Assembly (NCBI RefSeq): GCF_024323335.1
Contig: NC_066581.1
Coordinates: 229,416,539 to 229,480,538 of the forward strand
DNA length: 64,000 nt
From: Lathyrus oleraceus
Lineage: Eukaryota; Streptophyta; Magnoliopsida; Fabales; Fabaceae
Direction: 5' to 3'
The translations under genes were made by a program, and so were the position numbers. Each line of letters opens with the position of its first letter. The first letter of the stretch is position 1. A model generated the notes under the pieces. The model had not been told where the DNA came from. It saw nothing but the letters and a program-made list of their open reading frames with translations, and did not search any database. Shown one piece after another: positions 1-9,967 of the stretch.

Positions 1-2
1 AT

Positions 3-1085
3 GGACTTAAACAAGCTCCCAGAGCTTGGTATGAACGTTTAAGCAATTTTCTTCTGGAACACAATTTTATCAGAGGGAAAGTTGACTCCACACTCTTCTG
101 TAAGAACCTTAACAATGATCTCATGATATGCCAGATATACGTTGATGATATTATTTTTGGTTCAGTTAACGCCTCTGTTTGTCAAGAGTTCTCTAAGTTA
201 ATGCAGGCAGAATTTGAAATGAGCTTAATGCAAGAACTAAAGTTCTTTCTGGGAATTCAAATTAACCAAACTTCAGAAGTTACATATGTTCATCAAAGCA
301 AATATATTAAAGATGTTCTGAAGAAATTTGACATGGCTGACTGCAACTCTGCAAAAACTCCAATGCATCCAACATGCATTCTTGAAAAGGAAGAAGTAAG
401 CACAAAGGTTTGTCAGAAGCTCTATCGAGGTATGATAGGCTCTTTTCTCTATCTGACTGCTACTCGTCCTGATATTCTCTTTAGTGTCTGTCTCTGTGCC
501 AGATTCCAATCAGATCCTAGAGAATCTCATTTAACAGCAGTTAAGAGAATTCTTAAGTATCTGAAAGGAACTCCTAACCTGGGCCTGATGTATAAGAAAA
601 CATCAGAGTATAGACTTTCGGGTTACTGTGATGCAGATTATGCAGGAGATAGACTAGAACGAAAAAGCACATCTGGAAATTGCCAGCTTCTGGGAAACAA
701 TCTGATATCCTGGGCTAGCAAAAGACAGTCAACTATCGCTCTATCAACTGCAGAAGCAGAATATATCTCAGCATCACTGTGCACAACTCAGATGCTCTGG
801 ATGAAGCACCAGTTAGAAGATCTGCAAATCTTTGAGAGTAACATTCCTATCTTCTGTGATAATACTGCTGCCATTTGTCTAAGTAAGAATCCCATTCTAC
901 ATTCCAGAGCTAAACACATTGAAATAAAACATCATTTTATTAGAGACTATGTTCAGAAAGGGATAGTAACATTGAAGTTCATTGATACAGATCATCAATG
1001 GGCAGATATCTTTACTAAGCCTCTAGCTGAAGATAGATTTCTTTTTATCTTAGAAAATCTGAACATTCGAAATTTCCCTGAATGA
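3..1085 (+). CDS. Copia pol polyprotein, C-terminal part (RT end and RNase H), cut by window edge
   Basis: The frame is open from base 3 to a stop at 1083-1085. It starts inside reverse transcriptase, at the copia motif YGLKQAPRAWY. It continues with the RT catalytic box QIYVDDIIFG (around 130-160) and the Ty1/copia RNase H with GYCDADYAGD, STSGNCQLLG, STAEAEYIS and the C-terminal RAKHIEIKHHFI and ADIFTKPL motifs. The product would copy element RNA to DNA in the virus-like particle. The frame is undamaged over all 361 codons. The protein is closely similar to the C-terminus of the pol at 12950-16030. The first Met at 123 is internal and is not a real start. Confidence 0.95.
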   Translation, partial: GLKQAPRAWYERLSNFLLEHNFIRGKVDSTLFCKNLNNDLMICQIYVDDIIFGSVNASVCQEFSKLMQAEFEMSLMQELKFFLGIQINQTSEVTYVHQSKYIKDVLKKFDMADCNSAKTPMHPTCILEKEEVSTKVCQKLYRGMIGSFLYLTATRPDILFSVCLCARFQSDPRESHLTAVKRILKYLKGTPNLGLMYKKTSEYRLSGYCDADYAGDRLERKSTSGNCQLLGNNLISWASKRQSTIALSTAEAEYISASLCTTQMLWMKHQLEDLQIFESNIPIFCDNTAAICLSKNPILHSRAKHIEIKHHFIRDYVQKGIVTLKFIDTDHQWADIFTKPLAEDRFLFILENLNIRNFPE

Positions 1086-1549
1086 AGTGTGGCTCTGAAG
1101 ATGTATAATGAGACTCTGACATAAACAAATGTGTCTCTGCCTCTGACTCTGATACTTCTACCAGTTAAGAAGATATCTGAGTTAGAAATCTCCAGGAACC
1201 AATCCTTTGGTATTCCTGAAGATCAGATACATCAACACGTGGAGCACTTAGCGTCTAACCCTAGAACTTCTAGACAGCTGTCCAGAAGAGAAACGTTTGA
1301 GATCTCCTCGAGCAGTGTGCATACTGTTGGGATTAGACATTCATTAATGAGCCTTAATCATTTTTCCCCCAAGCGTGCTAACTTGTGCTTTGTGCTAACG
1401 CTGAATAGTGTGTAGTTTTGCATGTGTTTTCGTTTAGGGTATTTAAACACTTTTTCTCACATTTCACACACTATCACTCTCACTCACTCCCAAACCCTCT
1501 CTGAAGCATTTTTGCAAACACTTCATCTTCACCTTCTTCTTCATCAACT
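1086..1549 (+). other. Non-coding spacer between pol and third ORF, conserved in both Sirevirus copies
   Basis: These 464 bp hold no convincing gene. The 94-residue frame at 1131-1415 is not preserved in copy B and I treat it as chance. The block is nonetheless recognisably the same as 12467-12949 of copy B, including a stretch around GGGATTAGACATTCATTAAT, a TATA-like box and a CT-rich tract before the third ORF. This layout looks like a promoter plus 5' leader. Confidence 0.7.
1440..1448 (+). promoter_or_regulatory. Possible internal TATA box for third ORF, copy A
   Basis: TATTTAAAC lies about 100 bp before the ATG at 1550. A C/T-rich tract rich in CACTCTCACTC and ACCCTCTC follows it, which is typical of a plant 5' leader. 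The equivalent place in copy B has a better box, TATATAAAC. The promoter function is inferred from position and conservation. Confidence 0.45.
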
Positions 1550-3994
1550 ATGGATGCTCAACAACAACAAGTTTTCAACTTTTCTCAGCAAATGGAATCC
1601 AACACCACTGCCCAAAGTTCAAGCATTCCAACTCCAACTATTACAGGCGTTTCCATTACTCTAGTGTACAAGGAACCCCATATTCTTGATCGTCAACCTC
1701 ACATTAACCTAGCAACTCCCTTTGAGGGACTGGATGTGTTATGTGAAACACTTGTGGACTTCGACAACATGAGGAGAAATGGAGTAGATCTTACTGAAGA
1801 ACTCCGTATACAAGGTTGGGAAAACTACTTCCAAAGGCTTTATGGCCCTGTTTACCCAAATCTCATCAAAGAATTCTAGAGATTTGCTGATGTTGATGAC
1901 CACTTCATCGTCTCCTTCGTATTGGGGGTAAAGATAGTGATTACTGAAAAGTCAATTGCTTCTTTACTAAACATGGAGAAAACTGGAGGAAAAAGGATCT
2001 ACAACATCAACCCTAGGTCAAAGCGCATTGCTGAAGTAATCAATCTAACCATCTTCAAACTCAACGCTGAAGGAAATCCTTCAAAGAACAAAGAGCTTCA
2101 TCAGAACCTCAAAGTATGGCTCAAGATCATTCTGGGAACCATTCATCATCGCCCAGCATCCAACTCCTCTGACTACATCAATGCAGATCAGAAGTGCATT
2201 CTTTACTGCATTCACAAGGGTGTAAAGCTCTGCCTTCCTGCACTTCTCTTCAGATATCTCAGAGACTCTGTAAGGGAGACAAGAAACAACATGAAACCCA
2301 GATCCTACATCCCTCTGGGTAGGCTTATATCTGATGTCTTCATTGAGAATGGGTTGGTAGATCATCTGGAGAAGAACAGGCTGATGGAGGATCTGGCGAT
2401 AGATACTGGAAAGCCTCTAAACGCCAGAAATCTCAAGAGTATGGGAATTCTGAAGAAGATTCAAGTCAGACCCACTATGGATACCTCCTGGGATGCCTTG
2501 AAAGATCAGAGGAAGCTACCCCATGGTCTTGCAAGGTTCTTCAAGAATGAACCTGTAGATGCAATCCTCCACTACATGCAGCGTCTGAAGGATGAAGGAG
2601 TCGACATCTCTGACTTCAGACTGGATGAGTGTCTAGAGTCAAAAGAAGACTTTGTCAGATTCAAAAGAGGTCCCTCTAAGCATAAGTCTTCAAAGGCAAA
2701 GAGAGCAAGAATAGGAGAAACTTTTGGAACCAGATCTCCAGCGCCTCTGCAAGAAACTACTGGTACGTCTGCTCCCTCTATTCCCTCTGAACAAATTATG
2801 GCTTCTTCTAATCCTCTCCCAACACCACCCATATACATAACCTCTGAAACCCCACCTTCTACAACCAGAACCTCACTACCTCCACCAAAATTTAATCTTG
2901 CCCATACAACACTACCTTTATCTGAAGCTGAAGAATTGAACCAAACCAGTTCCTCTTCATCTTCAGCCCCAGAATCACCCCCATACCTTGAAATCTCCTC
3001 TGACCAAGAATACTCTGACCCTGACTCCCCAACCTTAGCCCAAATTCAGGCTCAAAACCTTGCTTCACAACAACCAACACAATCTGAAGCAACTTCACCT
3101 CCCCCAGAACAAACAACCAACATTACTTCTGAAAACCAACCTTCTGAAACTCAACCCTCTGACCTCCACACCTCTGATATCACCCCTCCAAACACCTCCG
3201 CTGAACCTGAACCTGAAGCTGAAACTGAACCTCTAACATTAGACTTAAACCCTCTTTACGCTTCACCCCAAAGATCTGAACCTGAACCTGAAGTTGAACC
3301 TGAACCTCTAACATTAAACCTCAGCCCTCCAAACTCTTCACCTCATACCTCTGAACCTGACCTTTCTATACCTACCCTTGAGGAAGCCATAATGCTGTTC
3401 GCAGGGGCTTCAGTACAAAAGGTCAAGTCTCTGACCATTAACTCTGAAGTTAGTGATGATCCTGACTCTGTAAGGACACACTGGAACAGAGTCATTGGCT
3501 GGATGACCTCTGAGGCTTTTAAACTGAAGCACATCTCTGAACAAGTCAGAAACGACTTTATCAGAGATGCTGAGGCAAGACTCCAGGAAAGACTTGCAAG
3601 AGAAGCTGAAGCCAGAAGACTTGAGGAAGAGAGACTAGCAAGAGAAGCTGAAGAAGAAGCTAGAAGGCTGGAGGAAGAAAAAGCAAGGGAAGCTGAAATT
3701 CTAAGGGTAAAGGAAGCTGAAGCTAAAGCTCTGGCTGATGCTGCTGCTGCTGCCAAAGCTGAGGCACAAGCTGCTGCTGAAGCTGAAGCAAAGGCCGCTG
3801 CTGAAGCATAGCAAGCTCTGACTCAGGGGGAGTCCTCATCTGTTGTTCCTATGGTTATCCAGACGCTGGAAGAACTGAAGAAAGATCAGAAGGAACTTCG
3901 TGCCAGAATGGATAAACAAGACTCTGTCAACGACAACATTCAGAACATGCTGGCTCTATTGCTTCAGAGAATGCCTCCGCCTCCCAACCCTTAG
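1550..3994 (+). pseudogene. Sirevirus third ORF ('env-like'/putative plant transposon protein), two nonsense codons
   Basis: This is the counterpart of the intact 832-residue ORF at 9968-12466 and reads in one frame from 1550 to the stop at 3992-3994. A TAG at 1877-1879 replaces a Trp codon present in copy B, within the motif KEFWR. A second TAG at 3809-3811 replaces a Gln codon in the C-terminal coiled coil. Regions in order: a conserved globular N-terminal domain (about residues 40-290), a long Pro/Ser/Thr/Glu-rich low-complexity middle with EPEPE-type repeats, and a C-terminal charged coiled coil (EEERLAREAE heptads). No signal peptide or clear membrane segment is visible, so 'env-like' describes its position and not its function. 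Confidence 0.88.
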
Positions 3995-4402
3995 GCACTT
4001 AGGATTTTGTTGCTTTGCTTTCTTTGTTTCTGATGTTTACTTGTTCCTTTTGCCTCTGTTGCTTTTTATCTGAATACAATGTTTTTCTTGAATTATTATC
4101 TTTTTTTTGCTATGTCTTTTTGATTCTGACAAAAAGGGGGAGAAGTCATTAATAGCTCTGATGAAAATACTGTCTAAATACCTTAAGCACTCTGCAACAT
4201 ATTTTTCTTAAAAATAAATTTATCTAACTCTAGACTTAAGAAATTGCAAAAGGTATCAAGAACCTCATTGCTTGGAAGCTCTGGTAAGAACTTCTGAACT
4301 CCCTAGCCTATCTCAGGGGGAGCTCTTGTCTATCTGATCTGATATTGTTTATGTTTCATCTGCTAATTAAGTTTGTTTTGTCATCATCAAAAAGGGGGAG
4401 AT
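3995..4402 (+). other. 3' untranslated region with multiple polypurine tracts, copy A
   Basis: The tract next to the LTR, AAAAAGGGGGAGAT at 4389-4402, is the priming site for plus-strand synthesis. A second near-identical tract, AAAAAGGGGGAGA, lies at 4131-4143. A weaker GGGGGAGC copy is at 4316-4323. Duplicated polypurine tracts upstream of the 3' LTR are a known hallmark of Sireviruses, and copy B repeats the arrangement. Confidence 0.85.
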
Positions 4403-5524
4403 TGTAAGAACAAAAATTGTTCTACAACAGATTCCATGATTTTGATGATAACAAAGGATGAAACCAAAAATGGCACCCTAACGAAAAGTTTCTAAGTGTG
4501 CAGGGTTCTAAGGAAAGAAGGAAGAATTCATCAGATACAGAATCATATCAGATACAAATTATCAGAAGACCAGAAGCATCTGAAGTAGAAACACGTTCAA
4601 GAAAGTCTAACTCTGAGCAAAACAGCAAAGTATCAGAAGCATCTGAACAAGAAGTACGCTCTAGAAGTTCTGACTCTGAACAACGTATGTCAAACTCCAG
4701 AGTTCTCAGCGCTATCTGAAGTAACCATCAGAACTCAAAAGAGATCAACATCTGAAGTTAGATAGCAAGATTCCAAGATCTCCAGAAACACGAAGACTCT
4801 GATTATGGAATTGCTAAATAAGGAAGAGTAACGTTAACTACAAGTAAAGTTATGGAAATGGATTTCCTAAAACAGAAAGAGACGTTAACTCCAATTTCAA
4901 ATGATAAGGAACTACTTTTGGAAAGTAGTCATTCAAGAAGAGAAAGTTGCTTTGGCAACAAGCAACATACGTTATGGGACTAATTATTATTCAAGAGTCA
5001 TTACCTGCTATGATTTTTCAACGGATCCTTCTCTTCTATATAAAGGACTGCAAATCAACATTGAGCTATATAAGTACAATATCACAAGATTTTACTAAAA
5101 CATCAACTTTGAGAGGTTAGATAAAGCAAGCATACAAAAACAATCTTCATCTCTCTCAACATTTCATAAAGCTCTTGCTTGAAACGTTAAACACTTTGTT
5201 CTTACTGTTGTAATATTTGCTTATCTTAGAAGCACTCTAGATTACATAAGCTTTTATCTTTGTTGTATTTCCTCAAGTGACTCTGTGTAGTCTGTATACT
5301 TGAGAGGACTAAGAGATCCTTCTCTTAGACGTTGTTTGTAATCAATCTTTCAAGATTAGTGGATTAAGTCCTTGTTGAAGGCGAAATCACCTTGGCCGGG
5401 TGGACTGGAGTAGCTTTGTGTTATAAGCGAACCAGTATAAAAATCCTTGTGTGATTTTCATTTTGAAAAAGCGCTTATTTTCCAAACAATTCAAACCCCC
5501 CCTTTCTTGTTTTTCTCACCTTCA
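4403..5524 (+). repeat. 3' LTR of Sirevirus copy A (1122 bp)
   Basis: The LTR runs from TGTAAGAAC to CTCACCTTCA and is bounded on the left by the polypurine tract. It aligns with the LTRs of copy B (8397-9483 and 17800-18888, inverted) but differs at many positions and is about 35 bp longer. U3 contains a small frame starting MQGSKERR (4498-4719) with repeated SEASE and SRSSDSE units, matched by a longer frame in copy B. Its first 22 bases form a near-perfect inverted repeat. Confidence 0.92.
5037..5044 (+). promoter_or_regulatory. LTR TATA box (TATATAAA), copy A
   Basis: TATATAAA lies about two thirds into the LTR, where the U3/R border is expected. Copy B LTRs have TATAAATA in the corresponding region. 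Its use as the element's Pol II promoter is inferred from position. Confidence 0.65.
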
Positions 5525-6967
5525 TTTTATTCTTTGATTCATTCTGTCTTTTAAGTGTATTAATACAAAAAATATAGAAAATAAACAGCTATCAGATGCA
5601 TGGTTTCGTAAGTGGCTCTGATACCACTGAAGGAGAACGGCGATCCAAAACGCAGCGGAATTTAAAATTTCTCCTTTAATGATCCTTACGAATGGGCATG
5701 ATCAGTGATAGAATCGTTACCTCTTGTGGCGATTGTAACCTTTGATGCAGATCTATGGAGCGATCACGAACGTTGAACGATGACAACGCCTCTACTCAGT
5801 CCAGACGAACGGATTCCTTCAATCTCAGTTCTAGCTGCTATGAATGAAGGCTTTGAGTGAGAGAGAGAGAAACGAAGTTGTAACTACCAAATGCTTCTAC
5901 ACAAGGGTTCTATTTATAGAACCACTTGTGTGGGCTTCAAGCTAAAAAGCCCACTTAAGTGTATGTGGCCCATATCTTATAATATGCCAAATTCACTTAA
6001 GCGCGTGGTACCTTACCATATTTCGTATTCTACTTAAATACATTGTACCTTACGATGTTCTACAATTCACTTAAGTGCACTGTACCTTACGGTGTTCCTT
6101 AGTTACTCTATCTCTCATCAATCCGTCCTTTGTGTGTGACCCTGTAGGTTTTCGCGGCATTGGCCATTATATTAAATCACATATTTAACATAATAAACAG
6201 TGAGTGGTATCTAGCAACACATCACTGCTACCCAAGACACGAAAATGTCATGTGATCTGACAAATCCTTCTGTGATAATACTAATGTGCACAATTACCCT
6301 TTTGCCCTTATGTCTATATTGAACACAAGGCATAGACCGTGTCATCCTTGTCCAGTTCAATATTGGGCTCATAGACATTTATCCTGTTATGCAGGATGGG
6401 CAAATTCCATCTAGGTCACTCATGTCCCTCAGCATGCTTCGTGGAGTACCCATCAACTGTCTTTATGGTTATCCAGTTACGGACAATGTTTGATCAGCAA
6501 TAAAGCACTCGACTATACATCTAGGGTCCATAGTGGTTTCAGGTCGAAGGGTGGTATAGACCATTATCACCATGAGAATAACTTATGACACTTTGCATAA
6601 CATTCTATATAGTATTCTCATAGCGGGTCAATCCAGTATAAATATTACTCTTAATATTCATACCTATGTTTAAGACTTGATAACTCCTTATCCATGATCC
6701 ATGAGATGTAATCATCAGTCTATATACATAATAATCTTAATGCTTTAATGTTATCCCACTTCACAATAAAGCTCGACTACGGATACTTTAAGAATAGTGT
6801 CCTTATGTTTACTGTGATCTCATGATCAAGTCACACCTGATACATTAAACAGATCAGCTATCCTAGGGACTTTATTAAACAAACATAATAAAGAAAAAGC
6901 CTTTTATTATTAATAAATAATTCGATACAAGTACCAAAAGTATTGGCCTCTAGGGCTTACACCAACA
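5525..6967 (-). mobile_element. Ty1/copia element fragment: 5' LTR (5628-6967) plus primer-binding site and leader, minus strand
   Basis: Read on the minus strand, the LTR runs from TGTTGGTGTAAGCCCTAGAG at 6967 to TTCTCCTTCA at 5628 (1340 bp). It is followed at once by TGGTATCAGAGCC (5626-5614), which matches the 3' end of initiator Met tRNA, a standard copia primer site. About 85 bp of leader then stop where the Sirevirus LTR of copy A ends. The rest of this element is therefore expected upstream of the window, on the other side of copy A. A diverged plus-strand LTR of the same family, preceded by a copia RNase H tail, is at 46995. Confidence 0.88.
5911..5919 (-). promoter_or_regulatory. LTR TATA box inside an inverted repeat
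   Basis: CTATAAATA on the minus strand sits at the centre of an inverted repeat with arms at 5899-5913 and 5916-5931 (ACACAAGGGTTCTAT against ATAGAACCACTTGTGT, one unpaired base). It is in the expected U3/R zone of the copia LTR. Confidence 0.6.
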
Positions 6968-7372
6968 GTTCTACGTCTCGAAAATGCCTCTTTGGCTTAA
7001 CATTTAATCGGTTGTTCTGCTTGTAGCCTTATGGTCGTTTCTGAGTCTTTTGAGAATGCCTTGCAGCAAGTGGATCATTTTTACCATCCGATGTGTATTA
7101 TGAGGGAGCAGGTTCGACCGGATCAAATGCCCAAAGATGGGTTTAGGATTTACAATTGAGAGTTAATCTTACATCCAAGAAAGTTGATTATACATAACTA
7201 ACGTCAAACATGAATCTAAAAATATAACCAGGTGGATTGGCCACTACTTATTCTTTCTATTTCATTTCTTGTTAGATCATCCATTTTGGGGAGGCTGGAA
7301 GTTCATGCTTCTGAGCTGGCTGATTAGGGACGCCACGTTGATTTCCATTGAGTTGTCTTCTCCTAGGTCTCA
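6968..7372. other. Unassigned repeat-like stretch, no intact gene
   Basis: I cannot assign this 405-bp stretch. A short plus-strand frame around 7032-7159 encodes a plausible peptide (SFENALQQVDHFY and following) that may be a retroelement ORF remnant. It is too short to name. The sequence then leads into minus-strand gypsy debris. GTTCT at 6968-6972 would be the target duplication of the copia LTR to its left. Confidence 0.3.
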
Positions 7373-8391
7373 CTAGAGTTCTTGATATATTCTCTTTTCT
7401 CCTTCGAGATCGGCATTGATTATGACCGACTCTCCTTGAATATTATGGTATTTGATCTTGAGATAGACCAGTGAGGGTACAGTATCCAAGGCAGATGTGG
7501 ATGGCCTTCCCATAATGAAATTGTAAACATTTCTGCAAGGGGCTACAAGGAACTGCAAGTTGACAGACCTACCGTCATTCCCTTCTCCTACAGATACCAT
7601 TAACTCAACCTACCCCCATGGAGGGTCGTTGTACCATCGAACTCCTACAAATTTGAGCCCTTCTAGGAAATCTATGTTGGCACACTCTTGATAAATCTTT
7701 TTCAATGACACATTCAACAAAGTGTACTTATCATATTGGCCATGCATTCCCCCATCAGACTCATCTTTCTGCAATGAGACTCCTTCCCTGTCGAGCTGCT
7801 TGAATTGGTGTCGACAGCGACCAGGTTGTCGAACCGGGTGTTCGTATTTTTCTTGAGGTTGATGAAATATTAAGCCATGATTAACAGTTCTTACATGGTA
7901 TGTGCTTCCCTTCTACCTAGCTTCTATCTAAATAGGCTATCCCGTAGTAGGTCTTTCTCGGATATCCATCACTTTAGACATTTTACAGCTCCATCTACTT
8001 CCATGACCACATATGTGAATCGGTCAAGGTAAGATCGTATGCTTTCCTTCCATACTTGAGTGATCCCGCTTAAGGCATTTTTTGTCACTGTCTGTCTTTT
8101 TCGGAAAATGAAGTGGGCAGTGAAGCTCTCGTAGAAGTATATATAGGATTCGATGCTCCCGTCTGGAAGAGTATTAAACTAGAGTATGCCATGTCCAATC
8201 AAAGTTAGCGCAAACATTTTACACTTGAAGGCCTCATCAACGTGGAAGTAATTCAATTGTTCATTGACGAGTTGCATGTGCTAGTTCGGATCTCCCTTCC
8301 TATTGTATTCACCAAGCTTATGAGGTTTTTCCAATGATTTTAGAATTTTGCTATCTAAAATACGGGTGCATAGGGAATGCTTCTGCAGATT
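7373..8391 (-). pseudogene. Decayed Ty3/gypsy (Tat/Ogre-like) gag and protease, left part
   Basis: The minus strand at 8281-8041 reads as a gypsy gag domain: LVNEQLNYFHVDEAFKCKMF followed by ALTLIGHGIL, a stop where Trp is expected, FNTLPDGSIESY, then a frame ending near YLDRFTYVV. At 7600-7373 it reads as the C-terminal half of a retroviral-type protease, with NVYNFIMGRPSTSALDTVPS, the usual GRP motif after the active site. Stops and frame changes run through the rest. The gag N-terminus continues at 18894-19330, because Sirevirus copy B inserted in between with a CTTTG duplication. The Tat/Ogre assignment rests on motif style and is less certain than the gypsy call. Confidence 0.75.
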
Positions 8392-8396
8392 CTTTG

Positions 8397-9483
8397 TGAA
8401 GGTGAGAAAAACAAGAAAGGGGGGGTTTGAATTGTTTGAAAAAATAAGCGCTTTTTGCAAAATGAAATCACACAATGATTTTATACTGGTTCGCTTATAA
8501 CACAAAGCTACTCCAGTCCACCCGGCCAAGGTGATTTCGCCTTCAACAAGGACTTAATCCACTAATCTTGAAAGATTACAAACAACCCCTAAGAGAGAAG
8601 AAAATCTCTTAGTCCTCTCAAGTCTACAGACTGCAAAGAGTCACTTGAGGAAATCAAATAAAAATTAGATACAAGATGTGTAATCTAGAGTGCTTCTAAG
8701 AAAGCAAATATTACAAACTTAAGAACAAATTTTTCACTTGATAAGCAAAAGCTTAGTGAAAATTCTTTGAAGAACAAAGATGTTTTTCTTGAGCGTGATA
8801 TAATTTCAGTATAGTTTTGGCTAGTTGATTTCTTGCTTTTACTGAATGAGATTTCTTCTCTATTTATAGGAGTTGAAGTAGAGTTGAAGTAGCGTTGAAT
8901 CTGTTGGATATTGAGATGTAGTTACGCCATTCCATTAATAGCTTCTGCAGTAGACTTTTTCTCTTAGAAGTGACTACTTACCACAATTAGTATCTTCTCT
9001 CTTGGAAGTGGAGATTAACGTCTCTTTCTAATTGAGGAAATCCATTTGCAGAACTTTAACTTGGCTTAAACGTTACTTCATCATGATTAACAATTCTGAT
9101 TAGAGTCTTCGTGTATCTGGAGAATCTTGCTTCTGATGTTATTTCTTGAAAGTTCAGATGACGCTGATAACTTCCAGAGTTTACAGAGGGCATTAGTTCA
9201 GAGTCAGAGCTTCTAGACTTTACTTCATGTTCAGATGCTTCTGATACTTTGTAGTTTTGTCCAGAGTCAGAGCTTCTTGAATGAGATTCCTCTTTAGATG
9301 CTTCTGATACTTGAGATTTTGCATCTGATCTTGTTTTGCATCTGATGACATCATCAGATTTATTTCTTCTTTCTATAGAACCCTGCACACTTAGAAACTT
9401 TTCGTTAGGGTGCCATTTTTGGTTTCATCCTTTGTTATCATCAAAATCATGGAATCTGTTGTAGAACAATTTTTGTTCTTACA
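8397..9483 (-). repeat. 3' LTR of Sirevirus copy B (1087 bp)
   Basis: On the minus strand this LTR follows the purine tract at 9497-9484. A TATA box (CCTATAAATA on the minus strand) is at 8870-8861. A 110-residue minus-strand frame at 9056-9388 lies in U3 and contains repeated SEASE and RSSDS units. The outer end touches the target duplication CTTTG at 8392-8396. Confidence 0.96.
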
Positions 9484-9967
9484 ATCTCCCCCTTTTTGAT
9501 GATGACAAAACAAATAAAATTATCAGATGAAACATGAAAAATATTAGATCAGATAGACAAAAGCTCCCCCTGAGTTAGTACTAGGGAGTTCAGAAGTTCT
9601 TACCAGAGCTTTTCAAGTAATGAGATTTCTGAAACTTTCTGCAAATTCTTAAACTTAATGTTAGAGTTATTTAATCAGAGCTATTAATTAATCAGAGCTA
9701 TTTTTATCAGAACTATTTCTATAATTGTTGCAGAATGCTTAAGGTTTTAGACATAATTTTCATCAGAGCTATTTAATAATTTCTCCCCCTTTTTGGCATA
9801 ATCAAAAAGGCATAAAAATAAAAAGAATAATAAAGAGAAAAACACTTCATTAAAAAGCACAAAGACAAAAAACAGTCAAAAACATCAGATTCAAGGACGA
9901 ATATCAGAGCTAAAAAGAAGACAGAAGCAAAAACACTAGGCAAGCAAACAAAATAAATCCTAAGTGC
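9484..9967 (-). other. 3' untranslated region with two polypurine tracts, copy B
   Basis: On the minus strand AAAAAGGGGGAGAT abuts the 3' LTR (9497-9484), and a second tract AAAAAGGGGGAG lies at 9794-9783. A third, weaker GGGGGAGCT is near 9570-9562. The spacing and sequence parallel copy A, in line with the duplicated polypurine tracts typical of Sireviruses. Confidence 0.85.

Larger units (their letters stand above)
1..5524 (+). mobile_element. Sirevirus (Ty1/copia, SIRE/Maximus type) copy A, 3' part
   Basis: This is the 3' half of a plus-strand copia element; its 5' half lies before the window. In order it holds the RT/RNase H end of pol, a 460-bp gap, a third ORF of the Sirevirus type (broken), two polypurine tracts and a 3' LTR. 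The order and proteins match the complete copy B on the minus strand at 8397-18888, but the two copies differ throughout, so they are separate and older/younger insertions. If the 5-bp target duplication is intact, TTTTA (5525-5529) should recur before the 5' LTR outside the window. The sequence after the LTR is the leader of another copia element, so copy A probably inserted into that element. Confidence 0.93.

Noticed and set aside
1131..1415. 94-residue frame between pol and the third ORF of copy A
   Set aside because: Not preserved as a frame in copy B; the conserved sequence is better explained as promoter and leader.
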